Positions 17,401 through 25,581 of a stretch of 64,000 nt of DNA are shown here, one piece after another. Location of the stretch: NCBI GenBank assembly GCA_035477215.1, contig DATIKU010000058.1:1-64000 (forward strand), written 5' to 3'. Both the position numbers and the translations under genes were made by a program. The DNA is from Spirochaetota bacterium (lineage in GTDB: Bacteria; Spirochaetota; UBA4802; UBA5368). Below the pieces are notes generated by a model that was not told the DNA's origin, did not search any database, and saw only the letters and a program-made list of their open reading frames with translations. Position 1 is the stretch's first letter. Each line of letters starts with the position of its first letter.

Positions 17401-18276
17401 TTACCGTATACCACCGCCCCGCAATTGAGACAACGGGTGCGCGCCCTCACCGGACAGGCCGCCCGCCATACCGATGGTGTAATCGTGTATCGTAATGCGC
17501 TTCCCGGCCTTCTGCATCGCCGTTTCCACGATCCGTCCTGCGCCGAAACAACAGGGAACTTCCATGTGGGCGACGGTCACCGACTTTATGTCCTGATGGG
17601 CGAATATTTCAGCGAGTTTTTCGATGTATTTATCGATTCCGGCGTCCAGTTTCGGGCAGAAAATCACGAGGATTTTATCGCGCAGCAGGTCTTCGTGAAA
17701 CGCCGGATAGGCGAAGGGTACGCAGTCAGCGGCAACCAGAAGGTCGGCGTTTTTCAGGAATGGAGCGTGCGGATTTATCAGGTGGAGCTGTACAGGCCAC
17801 TGACGCAGTTCAGATTGCCGGCTCGCGGTTCCCTCCCGGCGTGTCGTACCTGTATGGCCGCGCATATCCACAATGCGCGACCCCGGGCAACCGGCATGAT
17901 GCTCCTGGCGGGCATGCTCAACCTCAACAGGCACCGGGAGCCCCTTTTCCCTGAGCAGATCGAGAGCCTCATTTAGATATCCGGTCTCGTTATGGTCGCG
18001 GAGGTGTTTGATATGGGCCGATATCACCGATGGGCCATGCTTTATAATATTCTCCATCACAATACGCTCGTTGTAGGGTTCCGCCTCGCGCTCAAGTATG
18101 GTGATCGCTCCCTCGGGGCATTCACCGATACAGGCCCCGAGCCCGTCGCAGAAAAGATCACCGACCAGACGGGCCTTCCCTTCTATGATCTGCAGGGCTC
18201 CCTCCGGGCAGCCCGGCACGCAAAGGCCGCAGCCGTTGCACTTGTCCTCGTTTATACTGATAATCTGACGCTTCAT
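17401..18276 (-). CDS. Ferredoxin-domain protein of unknown role
   Basis: A 291-residue cytoplasmic protein. The first N-terminal cluster motif, CNGCGLCVPGC (C13, C16, C19, C23), is complete. The second, CDGLGACIGEC (C43, C49, C53), lacks the second Cys of the standard motif. The remaining 200 residues contain the conserved-looking segments LKNADLLVAADCVPFAYP and EVPCCFGAGRI, with further Cys residues that could hold another cofactor. Proteins of this layout neighbour nitrosative-stress genes in anaerobes (recalled, not verified). GGAGGT precedes the ATG at 18276; the frame extends further upstream without a better site. A strong promoter and palindrome lie directly upstream. Confidence 0.82.
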   Translation of the reverse strand: MKRQIISINEDKCNGCGLCVPGCPEGALQIIEGKARLVGDLFCDGLGACIGECPEGAITILEREAEPYNERIVMENIIKHGPSVISAHIKHLRDHNETGYLNEALDLLREKGLPVPVEVEHARQEHHAGCPGSRIVDMRGHTGTTRREGTASRQSELRQWPVQLHLINPHAPFLKNADLLVAADCVPFAYPAFHEDLLRDKILVIFCPKLDAGIDKYIEKLAEIFAHQDIKSVTVAHMEVPCCFGAGRIVETAMQKAGKRITIHDYTIGMAGGLSGEGAHPLSQLRGGGIR

Positions 18277-18305
18277 GTGTACCTCCATTTCACCTGCAAG
18301 GAGCA

Positions 18306-18326
18306 ATGCTTAGGAGTCCTAAGTAT
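18306..18326. promoter_or_regulatory. Palindromic operator, probable MarR binding site
   Basis: CTTAGGAGTCCTAAG (18309-18323) is a perfect 7-bp inverted repeat around one base. Two of the three flanking bases on each side also pair, giving a 21-bp imperfect palindrome. It overlaps the -10 region of the ferredoxin-gene promoter, so binding would block transcription. Size and symmetry fit MarR-family operators. Confidence 0.72.
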
Positions 18327-18350
18327 TAGCCGCACACTTATTTTTGTCAA
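18322..18350 (-). promoter_or_regulatory. Promoter of the ferredoxin-MarR-cupin-nrfHA cluster
   Basis: On the minus strand TTGACA (18345-18350) is a perfect -35 box, followed after 17 bases by AATACT (18322-18327), or after 16 by TAATAC. The palindrome overlaps the -10. Confidence 0.7.
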
Positions 18351-18395
18351 GAAAAATTGCGTGATTTTATTGTTTTTTTCTTTCGCGAATTCCGC

Positions 18396-18578
18396 TTATC
18401 GAGCAAGAAATGCGAACGTGGCGTGCAAAAGTGCCGTGACAAACAGCGCGATTCCCGTACGACGGTGGATGATCGTCGGTGCCTTTATGATCCTCAGGCC
18501 CGAAAACAGTTGAAATATAATCAGTGCCATGTTCGCCAGGCCAAGAATCAGTACGATCGAAATTCCGCCAATATTCAT
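18396..18578 (-). CDS. Small two-TM membrane protein, 60 aa
   Basis: Two hydrophobic helices (about 5-27 and 42-58) are joined by a basic loop. His38 at the start of helix two and His52 within it are 14 residues apart, a spacing seen in b-type cytochromes; heme binding is inference. GGGGGT lies seven bases before the ATG, and the gene starts 19 bases after the SOR-like gene stops, so the two are probably cotranscribed. The family is not recognised. Confidence 0.7.
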   Translation of the reverse strand: MNIGGISIVLILGLANMALIIFQLFSGLRIIKAPTIIHRRTGIALFVTALLHATFAFLAR

Positions 18579-18597
18579 CGATTTACCCCCGTACCGG

Positions 18598-18975
18598 CTA
18601 CTTGACGGCGATTTTTTTTGTCACCACACCACGGCTGCCGTGTATGGTGCAATTGCCTTCCGCGGTGACCTCGACGGGAGCCGTTACCATAAGGCTGATA
18701 TCACGCGAAAAAACCTCTCCTTCGGGAAGTTTTCCGGATGAGAATTCCCATCTCGCGATTTCTTTTCCTTCCGCCTTTACATACACCCAGTTGGTATGAT
18801 GGATGAAGTTATTGCCTTTGTGGGTAACGTTTACCCTTATTACGACCGACTGGCCTTTTTTAGCTGTATCGGGGGCTTCGATTGCAACCGCTGTTCTGTC
18901 GGCAAATACCGGCGCGGCGGTTGCGGCAATTACCGCCGCCATAGTTGCGAAAAACAAGTACCCCTTTCTTTTCAT
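18598..18975 (-). CDS. Exported superoxide-reductase-like (desulfoferrodoxin-type) protein
   Basis: A 125-residue precursor with a clear signal peptide ending near FADRTAV. The mature part resembles the SOR iron domain: VTHKGNNFIHH (H52, H59, H60) and a late CTIHGS (C109, H112) would supply Cys plus His ligands to a mononuclear iron. One of the four equatorial His of characterised SORs is not evident, so activity is uncertain. GGAGGG precedes ATG 18975; a GTG 12 bases upstream is less well placed. It leads a pair with the two-TM protein, next to the nitrite-reduction cluster. Confidence 0.82.
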   Translation of the reverse strand: MKRKGYLFFATMAAVIAATAAPVFADRTAVAIEAPDTAKKGQSVVIRVNVTHKGNNFIHHTNWVYVKAEGKEIARWEFSSGKLPEGEVFSRDISLMVTAPVEVTAEGNCTIHGSRGVVTKKIAVK

Positions 18976-19055
18976 TAAACCCTCCACTCCGTGTCCGCTG
19001 TGTTGCTGCGCTTTTTATGCGACGGATATGCCGGTCACGCTCCACGCACGCCCCG

Positions 19056-21725
19056 TCAACTCTTGAGCGCCTGGTACAGCACCTCGCTCAATTCCTCTAT
19101 TTTATACGGCTTAACCGCAATTTCGTCAAATCCATATTTTTTATATTCAGCAATTACCGGATCGTTCGAGTAGCCGCTGGACAGGATGGCCCTGACATAG
19201 GGCGCCATTTCACGGATTTTCCTGATGGTTTCCGTTCCGCCCATGCCGCCCGGAACGGTAAGGTCGAGCATGACGGCATCGTAGGCTTTCCCGGCCTCGA
19301 GGGCGCGCGCGAACTCCACGACGGCCTCTTCCCCGTTACGCACGCAGGTTACCTCGTATCCGAGATGCCGCAGCAACTTCGACGCGATATTGCGCACGAG
19401 CTCCTCGTCATCCATGAAGAGTATTCTTCCCTCGCCGGTTACGGCACGGCCATCCTCACGGGCGGCCTGCACGGCGTTGACCGGGGCCGCCGGAAGATAG
19501 ACGCTGAAAACGGTCCCCACGCCCGGGGTGGATTCGGCATGTATATATCCGTCATGGTTCCGGATGATTGAGAAAGTCGTTGTAAGGCCGAGGCCCGTTC
19601 CGTTTTGTTTGGTGGTGAAATACGGGTCGTAAATATGCGGCAGGTGGCCTTCAGGTATGCCCTCTCCGGAATCCGCAACCGTTATGCGTACAAATCTGCC
19701 GTCACCCACGGGGGGAACCCTGACCGAGCCGCCCTCTATGTTGGAGGCGGATATTTTAATCACGCCGCCTTTATACATCGCCTGTCGCGCGTTTATCACA
19801 AGATTGTTGAACACCTGGCCCATCTGTGCCTCATCGAACTCCAACTGCCACAGTCCTTCCTCGATGTCGAATTCCGGTATGATATTCGAGCCGCGAAGCG
19901 CGAAATTCGTTGTATCGCGGAGCAGCTTTTCCATGGAACCTGATCGTTTGAGGGGTTTGCCCCCTTTCGAGAGGGTGAGAAGCTGGCGGGTAAGGTCGCG
20001 GGCCTGCAATGCCGATTTTTCCGCCTCGACCAGTATTTCATGAAGCTTTTCCCCCGGCCTTGTGTACAGCCTGCCAAGGTTGATATTGCCCAGAATCGCG
20101 GTGAGAATATTATTGAAATCGTGCGCTATCCCGCCCGCCAGCACGCCGAGGGACTCTATCTGCTGCATTTTCCGAATCTCGGCCTCCATGCGCTGCTTCT
20201 CGGTAATATCCCGGAAGACGAGCACAACGCCGATTATCGCACCTTCCCTATCCCGTATCGGCGCCCCGCTGTCGGCGATGACCCGTTCGGTGCCGTCCCG
20301 CGCGATAAGCGCCGTGTGATTCGCAAGTCCCACTATTCCGCCTGATTCGAGTACCTTGTCCACCGGGTTTTCACAGGGGACCCTCGTCATCTCATTGACG
20401 ATCGAAAATACCTCCTGGAGGGGCCTGCCATACGCCTCATCCTGTGTCCATCCGGTCAATTCCTCGGCCACTTTATTAATAATAACGACCTCTCCATACA
20501 TGTTCGTGGTTATCACGCCGTCACCGATGCTTCGTAGCGTTACGGCCAGACGTTCCCTTTCCCTGTCACGCTCACGCGCGGCCCTCTTTCTGTCAGTGAT
20601 ATCGACGATAGAGGTAATGACGCACGGTTCACCGTCGAAATCGATAATCTCGGCCGAAACAATACCGTTCCTGATATCTCCATATTTGGTCCTGAAATCA
20701 AACTCGAGTTTTTTCACCTGCCGGTCGCACCGCATCATGCTCAGCATGCGAAGAAAATCACGGTATCGCGAGAATATCTGAAGATCGCCCGGGCTGCGGC
20801 CTATCACCTCCTCCCTCCTGTAACGGGAGAGCTCAAGCGCGCTCTCGTTTACCTCGATATATGCCCCGTCGCTCAGCCGGTTTATGGTTATCGCCTCAGG
20901 ACTCGACTGGTAAACCCTGATAAACTTGTTTTCCGAGCGCCTCAACGCTTCTTCGGCTTTTTTTCTGTCGGTAATATCGATCGCTTCCAGCAGCAGGACC
21001 TTTTCTTCCCCAAACTCGACCATCTCGGCGGAGTAAAGGCCGGTGCGTCGCTCCCCTCCTAAAGCGGTAAACGAATACTCGTAATTATCAATTGCGCTTC
21101 CGGTGCGGATCATTTCGATAAAAGCGGCGCGCTCGTCCGCACTCCCCCAGGCCATCGAATCTTCTATCGTTTTGCCCACCACATCATCGCGCGAAAATCC
21201 GATCGCTCCAAGGTAGCTCTCGTTGATATCGATAATTCGTTCATCGTCGAGCCGGATCATCAGTTTCATGGTAGGGCCTGAATGGAAGGCGATGAAAAAC
21301 TTCTTTTCGGAAAACAGGAGGGCCCTTTCCATGTTCTTTCGTTTGGAGATGTCGCGTATTATCGTCGAGTAATACTCGATGTTTTCGCCATCTTTTTTAT
21401 GCGCCTGTATTATCTGCGAGACCGGAATCTCCGTTCCATCTTTACTCAAAATGGCCGTCTCGCCTCTCCAGCTCCCATATTTCACCGCGGCGGGAAGCGC
21501 TTCGCGACGCAGGAGTTGCCAAATGCGCTCCGGATAAATCTGACGTATCTGAAATGTCGTGATGTCCGCGTCCACATCGATTCCGATCATCTTCCTGCCC
21601 GCCTCGTTGAGGAAAAGGACCCTGCCGTCCTCGCTCGCCATGGAAATTAAATCCCGGGCCTCGTTGACGATGTCCCACAGCATTCCATAGGGAACATCAT
21701 TGATATCGTCGTGTTTTATCGTCAT
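19056..21725 (-). CDS. Multi-PAS hybrid sensor histidine kinase/response regulator
   Basis: An 889-residue soluble kinase without a membrane segment. Four PAS domains are visible (roughly 20-130, 140-260, 265-385, 395-515), each ending in the DITDRK-type linker. The HisKA H-box GGIAHDFNN places the phosphorylated His near 535. HATPase motifs follow (NLVINARQA, DSGEGIP, GTGLGL). A C-terminal receiver has MDDEE, VMLDLTVPGGMGG and the KPY Lys. The frame also opens with GTG at 21749; GGA spacing favours ATG 21725. No output partner is adjacent. The gap at 21750-22006 upstream holds nothing recognisable. Confidence 0.92.
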   Translation of the reverse strand: MTIKHDDINDVPYGMLWDIVNEARDLISMASEDGRVLFLNEAGRKMIGIDVDADITTFQIRQIYPERIWQLLRREALPAAVKYGSWRGETAILSKDGTEIPVSQIIQAHKKDGENIEYYSTIIRDISKRKNMERALLFSEKKFFIAFHSGPTMKLMIRLDDERIIDINESYLGAIGFSRDDVVGKTIEDSMAWGSADERAAFIEMIRTGSAIDNYEYSFTALGGERRTGLYSAEMVEFGEEKVLLLEAIDITDRKKAEEALRRSENKFIRVYQSSPEAITINRLSDGAYIEVNESALELSRYRREEVIGRSPGDLQIFSRYRDFLRMLSMMRCDRQVKKLEFDFRTKYGDIRNGIVSAEIIDFDGEPCVITSIVDITDRKRAARERDRERERLAVTLRSIGDGVITTNMYGEVVIINKVAEELTGWTQDEAYGRPLQEVFSIVNEMTRVPCENPVDKVLESGGIVGLANHTALIARDGTERVIADSGAPIRDREGAIIGVVLVFRDITEKQRMEAEIRKMQQIESLGVLAGGIAHDFNNILTAILGNINLGRLYTRPGEKLHEILVEAEKSALQARDLTRQLLTLSKGGKPLKRSGSMEKLLRDTTNFALRGSNIIPEFDIEEGLWQLEFDEAQMGQVFNNLVINARQAMYKGGVIKISASNIEGGSVRVPPVGDGRFVRITVADSGEGIPEGHLPHIYDPYFTTKQNGTGLGLTTTFSIIRNHDGYIHAESTPGVGTVFSVYLPAAPVNAVQAAREDGRAVTGEGRILFMDDEELVRNIASKLLRHLGYEVTCVRNGEEAVVEFARALEAGKAYDAVMLDLTVPGGMGGTETIRKIREMAPYVRAILSSGYSNDPVIAEYKKYGFDEIAVKPYKIEELSEVLYQALKS

Positions 21726-22006
21726 CAGCGATTCCGTCTGTTGTAGCACAGTCCTTTAACGTATTATTCCGCCCGCCGGCGGACCCGCGGTGCGATCCGA
21801 AGGCCGGCGCTTATTTCGCCTCGAGATTTAGATGAGCGTCCGGTATTATGTACACAGCACCCACAAAATTGGCGCCGATTTTTCCGCGGCTTTACAGGGT
21901 TTGGCACGGCCTGGCGGTTACACCCGTTTTGCCCCCGCAACCGCGCCATGAATGCCGCCGACGGCGGAAAATTATCGGTATCATGGTGCACGTGTAGTGG
22001 TGAAAG

Positions 22007-22198
22007 TTATTTGCTGTTGCTGCCTTTTGTGGCCTTCTGGCTGTTCTTAATCTTTTCCAATATTTCCTTTTTATAGACACCAACTTCCATGAGATTGGTC
22101 TCCATCTCCTCGATTACATCCGCGCGCGCCTCGTCGATCCTCGCTATAATGCGCTCTTCCATTTCTTTCAGGTACTGGATTACGCTTTCTTCACTCAT
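22007..22198 (-). CDS. Small coiled-coil protein, 63 aa
   Basis: A 63-residue, highly charged, helix-only protein starting MSEESVIQYLKEMEERI. The heptad-like spacing suggests a coiled coil. GAGAGG lies about five bases before the ATG, giving good support for translation. The function is unknown. It stands alone between the hybrid kinase and a zinc-ribbon protein, all leftward. Confidence 0.7.
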   Translation of the reverse strand: MSEESVIQYLKEMEERIIARIDEARADVIEEMETNLMEVGVYKKEILEKIKNSQKATKGSNSK

Positions 22199-22309
22199 CT
22201 AACCCTCTCCCTCAATTGATGGACCGAAAAGATATTTTACGGAAATGGAATAAATTATTCAACTCATTTATTATATTCTGTCTGAACCCGCTTTCTCGAT
22301 TACAACTTT

Positions 22310-22708
22310 TCAGCACAGGGTCTGTATCATCCTCTTTTCCTCGAGCCTCCGCAGTATATCTGTAACATCAAGCGCCGGATATTCATCCATCACCGTCGCC
22401 GCGGCGATGAACTGCTTCGTGTAGAAATACCGCAGGGCCATGAACCGAAGCACCTCCTCCTCATCCTCCGGAAATTTTTCGGATTTCCAGTCTATCATTC
22501 CGGGAATGCGGAACCGGCGCGCCGCGAGGTTCGTTTCGCGCACCTTTTCGGCCGAAAGCTCGCTTTTTTCCTCATCGGAGAGGCATGATGAGCATATTCC
22601 GCCGAAACGCCGGTACCAGGGCCTGTTGGCGAATGAAGCTTTTGCGGCCGTTAGAATCTCGCGGCCGCAGCGCTGGCATTTAGTCTTGACGAGGGCTTTC
22701 GATCGCAT
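22310..22708 (-). CDS. Zinc-ribbon hypothetical protein
   Basis: A 132-residue protein with two Cys pairs, CQRC (residues 11-14) and CSSC about 26 residues later, likely one structural zinc site, followed by a helical C-terminal half (EEEVLRFMALRYFYTKQF). GGAGG precedes ATG 22708; the open frame continues upstream but without a site. The role is unknown. It follows the 119-residue protein gene by 22 bases, so it may be part of the enoyl-CoA hydratase transcript. Confidence 0.75.
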   Translation of the reverse strand: MRSKALVKTKCQRCGREILTAAKASFANRPWYRRFGGICSSCLSDEEKSELSAEKVRETNLAARRFRIPGMIDWKSEKFPEDEEEVLRFMALRYFYTKQFIAAATVMDEYPALDVTDILRRLEEKRMIQTLC

Positions 22709-22730
22709 CGAACGCCTCCGATTTTTAAGA

Positions 22731-23090
22731 TCATTTGCAAATCCGTACGGCGCCGCTGGCCAGAAGCCCGAGCAAATCGACACCGGCGGATGTTTCATCG
22801 AGAGAAAGGTACAGGGAGTATGCGTCGTACACGGATATCACCTGATTCTCCTTCTCGGTATAGCTTCCGCTCCAGCCGAGCGCGATCATATGCGTCTGGA
22901 GCATAAGCATGAGGTTCCAAGTTAAATCGTTCTTATCGTCCCACAACTCATCGAGCTGGTATTGAAAGTCTATTGTGGTCCCCTCGGGTTCCCAGTCCCG
23001 GCCGCGGGCGGTTTCGAGCGCGCAATGCCAGTCCGAATCCCCGCACTCGACCTTCCTCGTGCCATCGAGCGAGACAAACACGTACGCCAT
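22731..23090 (-). CDS. Hypothetical protein, 119 aa
   Basis: A 119-residue acidic cytoplasmic protein beginning MAYVFVSLDGTRKVEC. No family is recognised and no transmembrane or signal segment is seen. It starts seven bases after the stop of the enoyl-CoA hydratase-like gene, suggesting translational coupling and a shared transcript. Confidence 0.72.
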   Translation of the reverse strand: MAYVFVSLDGTRKVECGDSDWHCALETARGRDWEPEGTTIDFQYQLDELWDDKNDLTWNLMLMLQTHMIALGWSGSYTEKENQVISVYDAYSLYLSLDETSAGVDLLGLLASGAVRICK

Positions 23091-23097
23091 GGAAAAC

Positions 23098-23820
23098 TCA
23101 ATCAGTCACCAGCAGAAAAAGCGCGTCTATAAACGCCGGGTCTTCCTTCTCCATCGTTTCTACGATATGCTTGTGCATGCGCTTCTTCATTTCGCCGAAT
23201 ATGCCGCGCTTTTTACTGAATGTCGCCGCAAAAGCAAGCGCCTCCTTCATGAGCTCTTCCTGGTCGGCACAGGCTTTTTCTATGGCATGGTGTTCGGCCA
23301 GTTCCGCGGCGCCGACGCGGCGACCCGTGTACTTCATTTCCTGGAATTTATAGTAGGGAAACGCCTTCTTCACCCATGCGATCATGCCAGGCAGGAAGGG
23401 AATGCTAAGGTCCACCTCCGGAAAACAGAAAAAGCCCCGGTCCGATTTCATGAAACGGAAGTCGCAGGCGCACGACAGGATCGCGCCGTTGCCATAAGCG
23501 TGTCCGTTGATGGCGGCGATTACGGGCATCGGAAAAAGCAGAAGGCCCCTGAACACATCGTTCATGGCGTACATGAAGTCTTTGATGGCCTGGTTGTCTT
23601 TCGCGGTCATTTTTTCCCCGAGCCATGTTACGTCAATACCCAGTGAGAAGTTCTTCGGGTCGCTCGACGTCAGCACCGTCGCCGTAATCGACGTGTCCGC
23701 CTTTATGCCGTCCAGGGCGGAGAGCATCCCCTTCGCGAAGTCGGGATTATGCCTGTTTTCGCCGTTGTTCATATATATTATTGCGATGTTCCCGTCCTTC
23801 TTCCATTCGACTACCGCCAT
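23098..23820 (-). CDS. Enoyl-CoA hydratase/isomerase-family protein
   Basis: A 240-residue crotonase-fold protein. The oxyanion-hole segments FSLGIDVTWLG and INGHAYGNGAILSCACDF are present. The Glu pair typical of active hydratases is not obvious: PEVDLSIPFLPG has one acid. It may therefore be an isomerase, hydrolase or variant. AGGAGG precedes ATG 23820. It is divergent from the SPT-like gene and separated from it by two FadR/TetR-like boxes, suggesting shared acyl-CoA control. Confidence 0.9.
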   Translation of the reverse strand: MAVVEWKKDGNIAIIYMNNGENRHNPDFAKGMLSALDGIKADTSITATVLTSSDPKNFSLGIDVTWLGEKMTAKDNQAIKDFMYAMNDVFRGLLLFPMPVIAAINGHAYGNGAILSCACDFRFMKSDRGFFCFPEVDLSIPFLPGMIAWVKKAFPYYKFQEMKYTGRRVGAAELAEHHAIEKACADQEELMKEALAFAATFSKKRGIFGEMKKRMHKHIVETMEKEDPAFIDALFLLVTD

Positions 23821-24001
23821 AACATCCTCCTGCGTTTGAATAGTATACTTTTGCCGCAAAACGCCGCCGGGGGCCGCGATGCGACGATCCCAGCATCCTG
23901 CTCATGTTATTTCACGCTATCTAAAAGACAACATCTTTTCAAACGTCGTTCCCGTAAATGAAAACGCTTCCGCCGGCGCCATGGCCATCCCGACACGGAG
24001 G

Positions 24002-24041
24002 TGAGTGAGTATTCAGTCATTTCTGAATGAATGCTCACTCT
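24002..24041. promoter_or_regulatory. Two adjacent FadR(TetR-type)-like operator boxes
   Basis: TGAGTGAGTATTCAGTCA (24002-24019) and TGAATGAATGCTCACTCT (24024-24041) are near-palindromes, each close to the TGAATGAATANTCATTCA box recalled for TetR-type FadR of Bacillus and Thermus. They are 22 bases apart centre to centre, which is about two helical turns, in the divergent gap between the enoyl-CoA hydratase and SPT-like genes. No TetR gene is in the window. Confidence 0.62.
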
Positions 24042-24105
24042 AATTTATTTATTATATTTCATTGCTGTATTGATATATTTTTTTATAACAATATGATTAT
24101 TTTGG

Positions 24106-24133
24106 TTGATTTATAGCACCCTGTAATTATACT
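24106..24133 (+). promoter_or_regulatory. Candidate promoter of the SPT-like gene
   Basis: TTGATT (24106-24111) and TATACT (24128-24133) have a 16-base spacer inside an AT-rich tract. A second TTGATA/TATGAT pair lies just upstream. The rest of the 23821-24242 gap has no gene. Confidence 0.45.
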
Positions 24134-24242
24134 GCCGCGCTTATACGACTTAATTCAAAATTCACCATCGCGAAGAGGCTTAAGCCCTCCGTCCCGGCCG
24201 ACGGAAGACTTATTGCCGATCCAAGCGCAAGGAGAGAACGGA

Positions 24243-25448
24243 ATGGATCTTTTTGACAAGTGTCACTCTTTCACAAGGGCGGATGAGGTTCGGTCGATAG
24301 GATATTATCCCTACTTCTACCCTATCTATGAAAACGACGGGCCCGTAGTCTTCATGAACGGACAGCGCACCATAATGGCAGGCTCGAACAATTACCTTGG
24401 GCTCACCACCGACCCTCGCGTGAAGGAAGCGGCCATCGCGGCCGTCAGAAAATACGGCTCCGGATGCTCCGGATCGCGCCTGCTCAATGGCACGCTTGAC
24501 ATCCATGTCGAACTGGAGGAAGCACTTGCCGATTTCGTTGGCAAGGAGGCCGCCCTGCTCTTCAGCACCGGTTTCCAGACCAACCAGGGGACAATAGTGC
24601 CGATGATCGGTGACGGTGACTATATCGTCTCCGACAGCGAGAACCACGCCAGCATCATCCAGGGCACGATTATCGCAAAGAGCCGCTCCGGCGCGGGCGG
24701 GCTTGTCAAGTATGAACACAATGACATGGCCGACCTCGAGAAAAAAATCTCCGCGCTGCCCCTCAACTCGGGGAAGCTTCTGGTCACCGACGGTGTTTTC
24801 AGCATGAGCGGTGAAATCGTAAACCTTCCCGAGTTGGTAAGGATTGCTAAAAAGTATAACGCCAGGGTCATGGTTGACGACGCCCACGGTCTTGGCGTTA
24901 TAGGGAAAGGCGGCAGGGGTACGGCGAGCCATTTCGGGCTCGACGACCAGGTCGACCTCATCATGGGCACGTTCAGCAAGAGCCTGGCATCGCTGGGCGG
25001 GTTCGTCGCCGCGGACAGAAAGGTCATAGACTATATCAAGCACCACTCGCCTGCCTTTATTTTCAGCGCCAGCATGACGCCCGCACAGGTCGCGGCCGCG
25101 CGGGCCTCTCTCGAAATCATCAAAAACGAGCCCGAGCTCGTTTGGCGCGTCCACGACAACGCCAACCGCGTACGGAAGAGGCTCAAGGAGCTCGGACTGC
25201 GGGTCATCGATGCCGAGACGCCTATAGTTTCGATCATTACCGGCGACGACATGCTCACTTTCATGTTCTGGCGCAAACTCTTCGACGGCGGCGTTTTCAA
25301 TAATCCGATCGTCTTCCCGGCGACCCCGCATGGGATGCAACTCATCCGCATGAGCTTCATGGCCACTCACGAGGACTGGCAGCTCGATTTCGTCATCGAG
25401 CAATGTGAAAAGATTGCGCGGGAGATCGGCCTGCTTAAGGCTGCGTAA
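24243..25448 (+). CDS. Serine-palmitoyltransferase-like alpha-oxoamine synthase
   Basis: A 401-residue PLP enzyme of the alpha-oxoamine synthase family, which condenses an acyl-CoA with an amino acid. The N-terminal YPYFYPIYENDGPVVFMNG, AGSNNYLGL and GSGCSGSRLLNGTLDIH resemble bacterial SPTs more than BioF or KBL. The PLP features are ENHAS (stacking His), DDAHGLGV (Asp) and TFSKSLASLGG (Schiff-base Lys). AAGGAGAG precedes the chosen ATG. SPT would make 3-ketosphinganine, and a KDSR-like SDR exists at 1864, but 22 kb away. BioF-like activity is the alternative. Confidence 0.85.
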   Translation: MDLFDKCHSFTRADEVRSIGYYPYFYPIYENDGPVVFMNGQRTIMAGSNNYLGLTTDPRVKEAAIAAVRKYGSGCSGSRLLNGTLDIHVELEEALADFVGKEAALLFSTGFQTNQGTIVPMIGDGDYIVSDSENHASIIQGTIIAKSRSGAGGLVKYEHNDMADLEKKISALPLNSGKLLVTDGVFSMSGEIVNLPELVRIAKKYNARVMVDDAHGLGVIGKGGRGTASHFGLDDQVDLIMGTFSKSLASLGGFVAADRKVIDYIKHHSPAFIFSASMTPAQVAAARASLEIIKNEPELVWRVHDNANRVRKRLKELGLRVIDAETPIVSIITGDDMLTFMFWRKLFDGGVFNNPIVFPATPHGMQLIRMSFMATHEDWQLDFVIEQCEKIAREIGLLKAA

Positions 25449-25461
25449 GGAAAGTACAACC

Positions 25462-25486
25462 GGCGCCGGTATTCTTTTCCGGCGCC
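25462..25486 (+). terminator. Hairpin after the SPT-like gene
   Basis: GGCGCCGG and CCGGCGCC form a perfect 8-bp stem 13 bases past the stop. The 3' tail TTCCCC is poor in T, so it is a weak intrinsic terminator or processing hairpin. Confidence 0.5.
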
Positions 25487-25581
25487 TTCCCCGAAGGCGG
25501 AAGCATCCCTATGTCACGCCTGTCTGATATCGCATATCGTGATCAGATAACCACAATCGCCCGAAGCCGCGCCCGGCGTTA

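Noticed and set aside
24210-25403. Long leftward frame opposite the SPT-like gene
   Set aside because: Antisense to a clear PLP enzyme, no recognisable domain.
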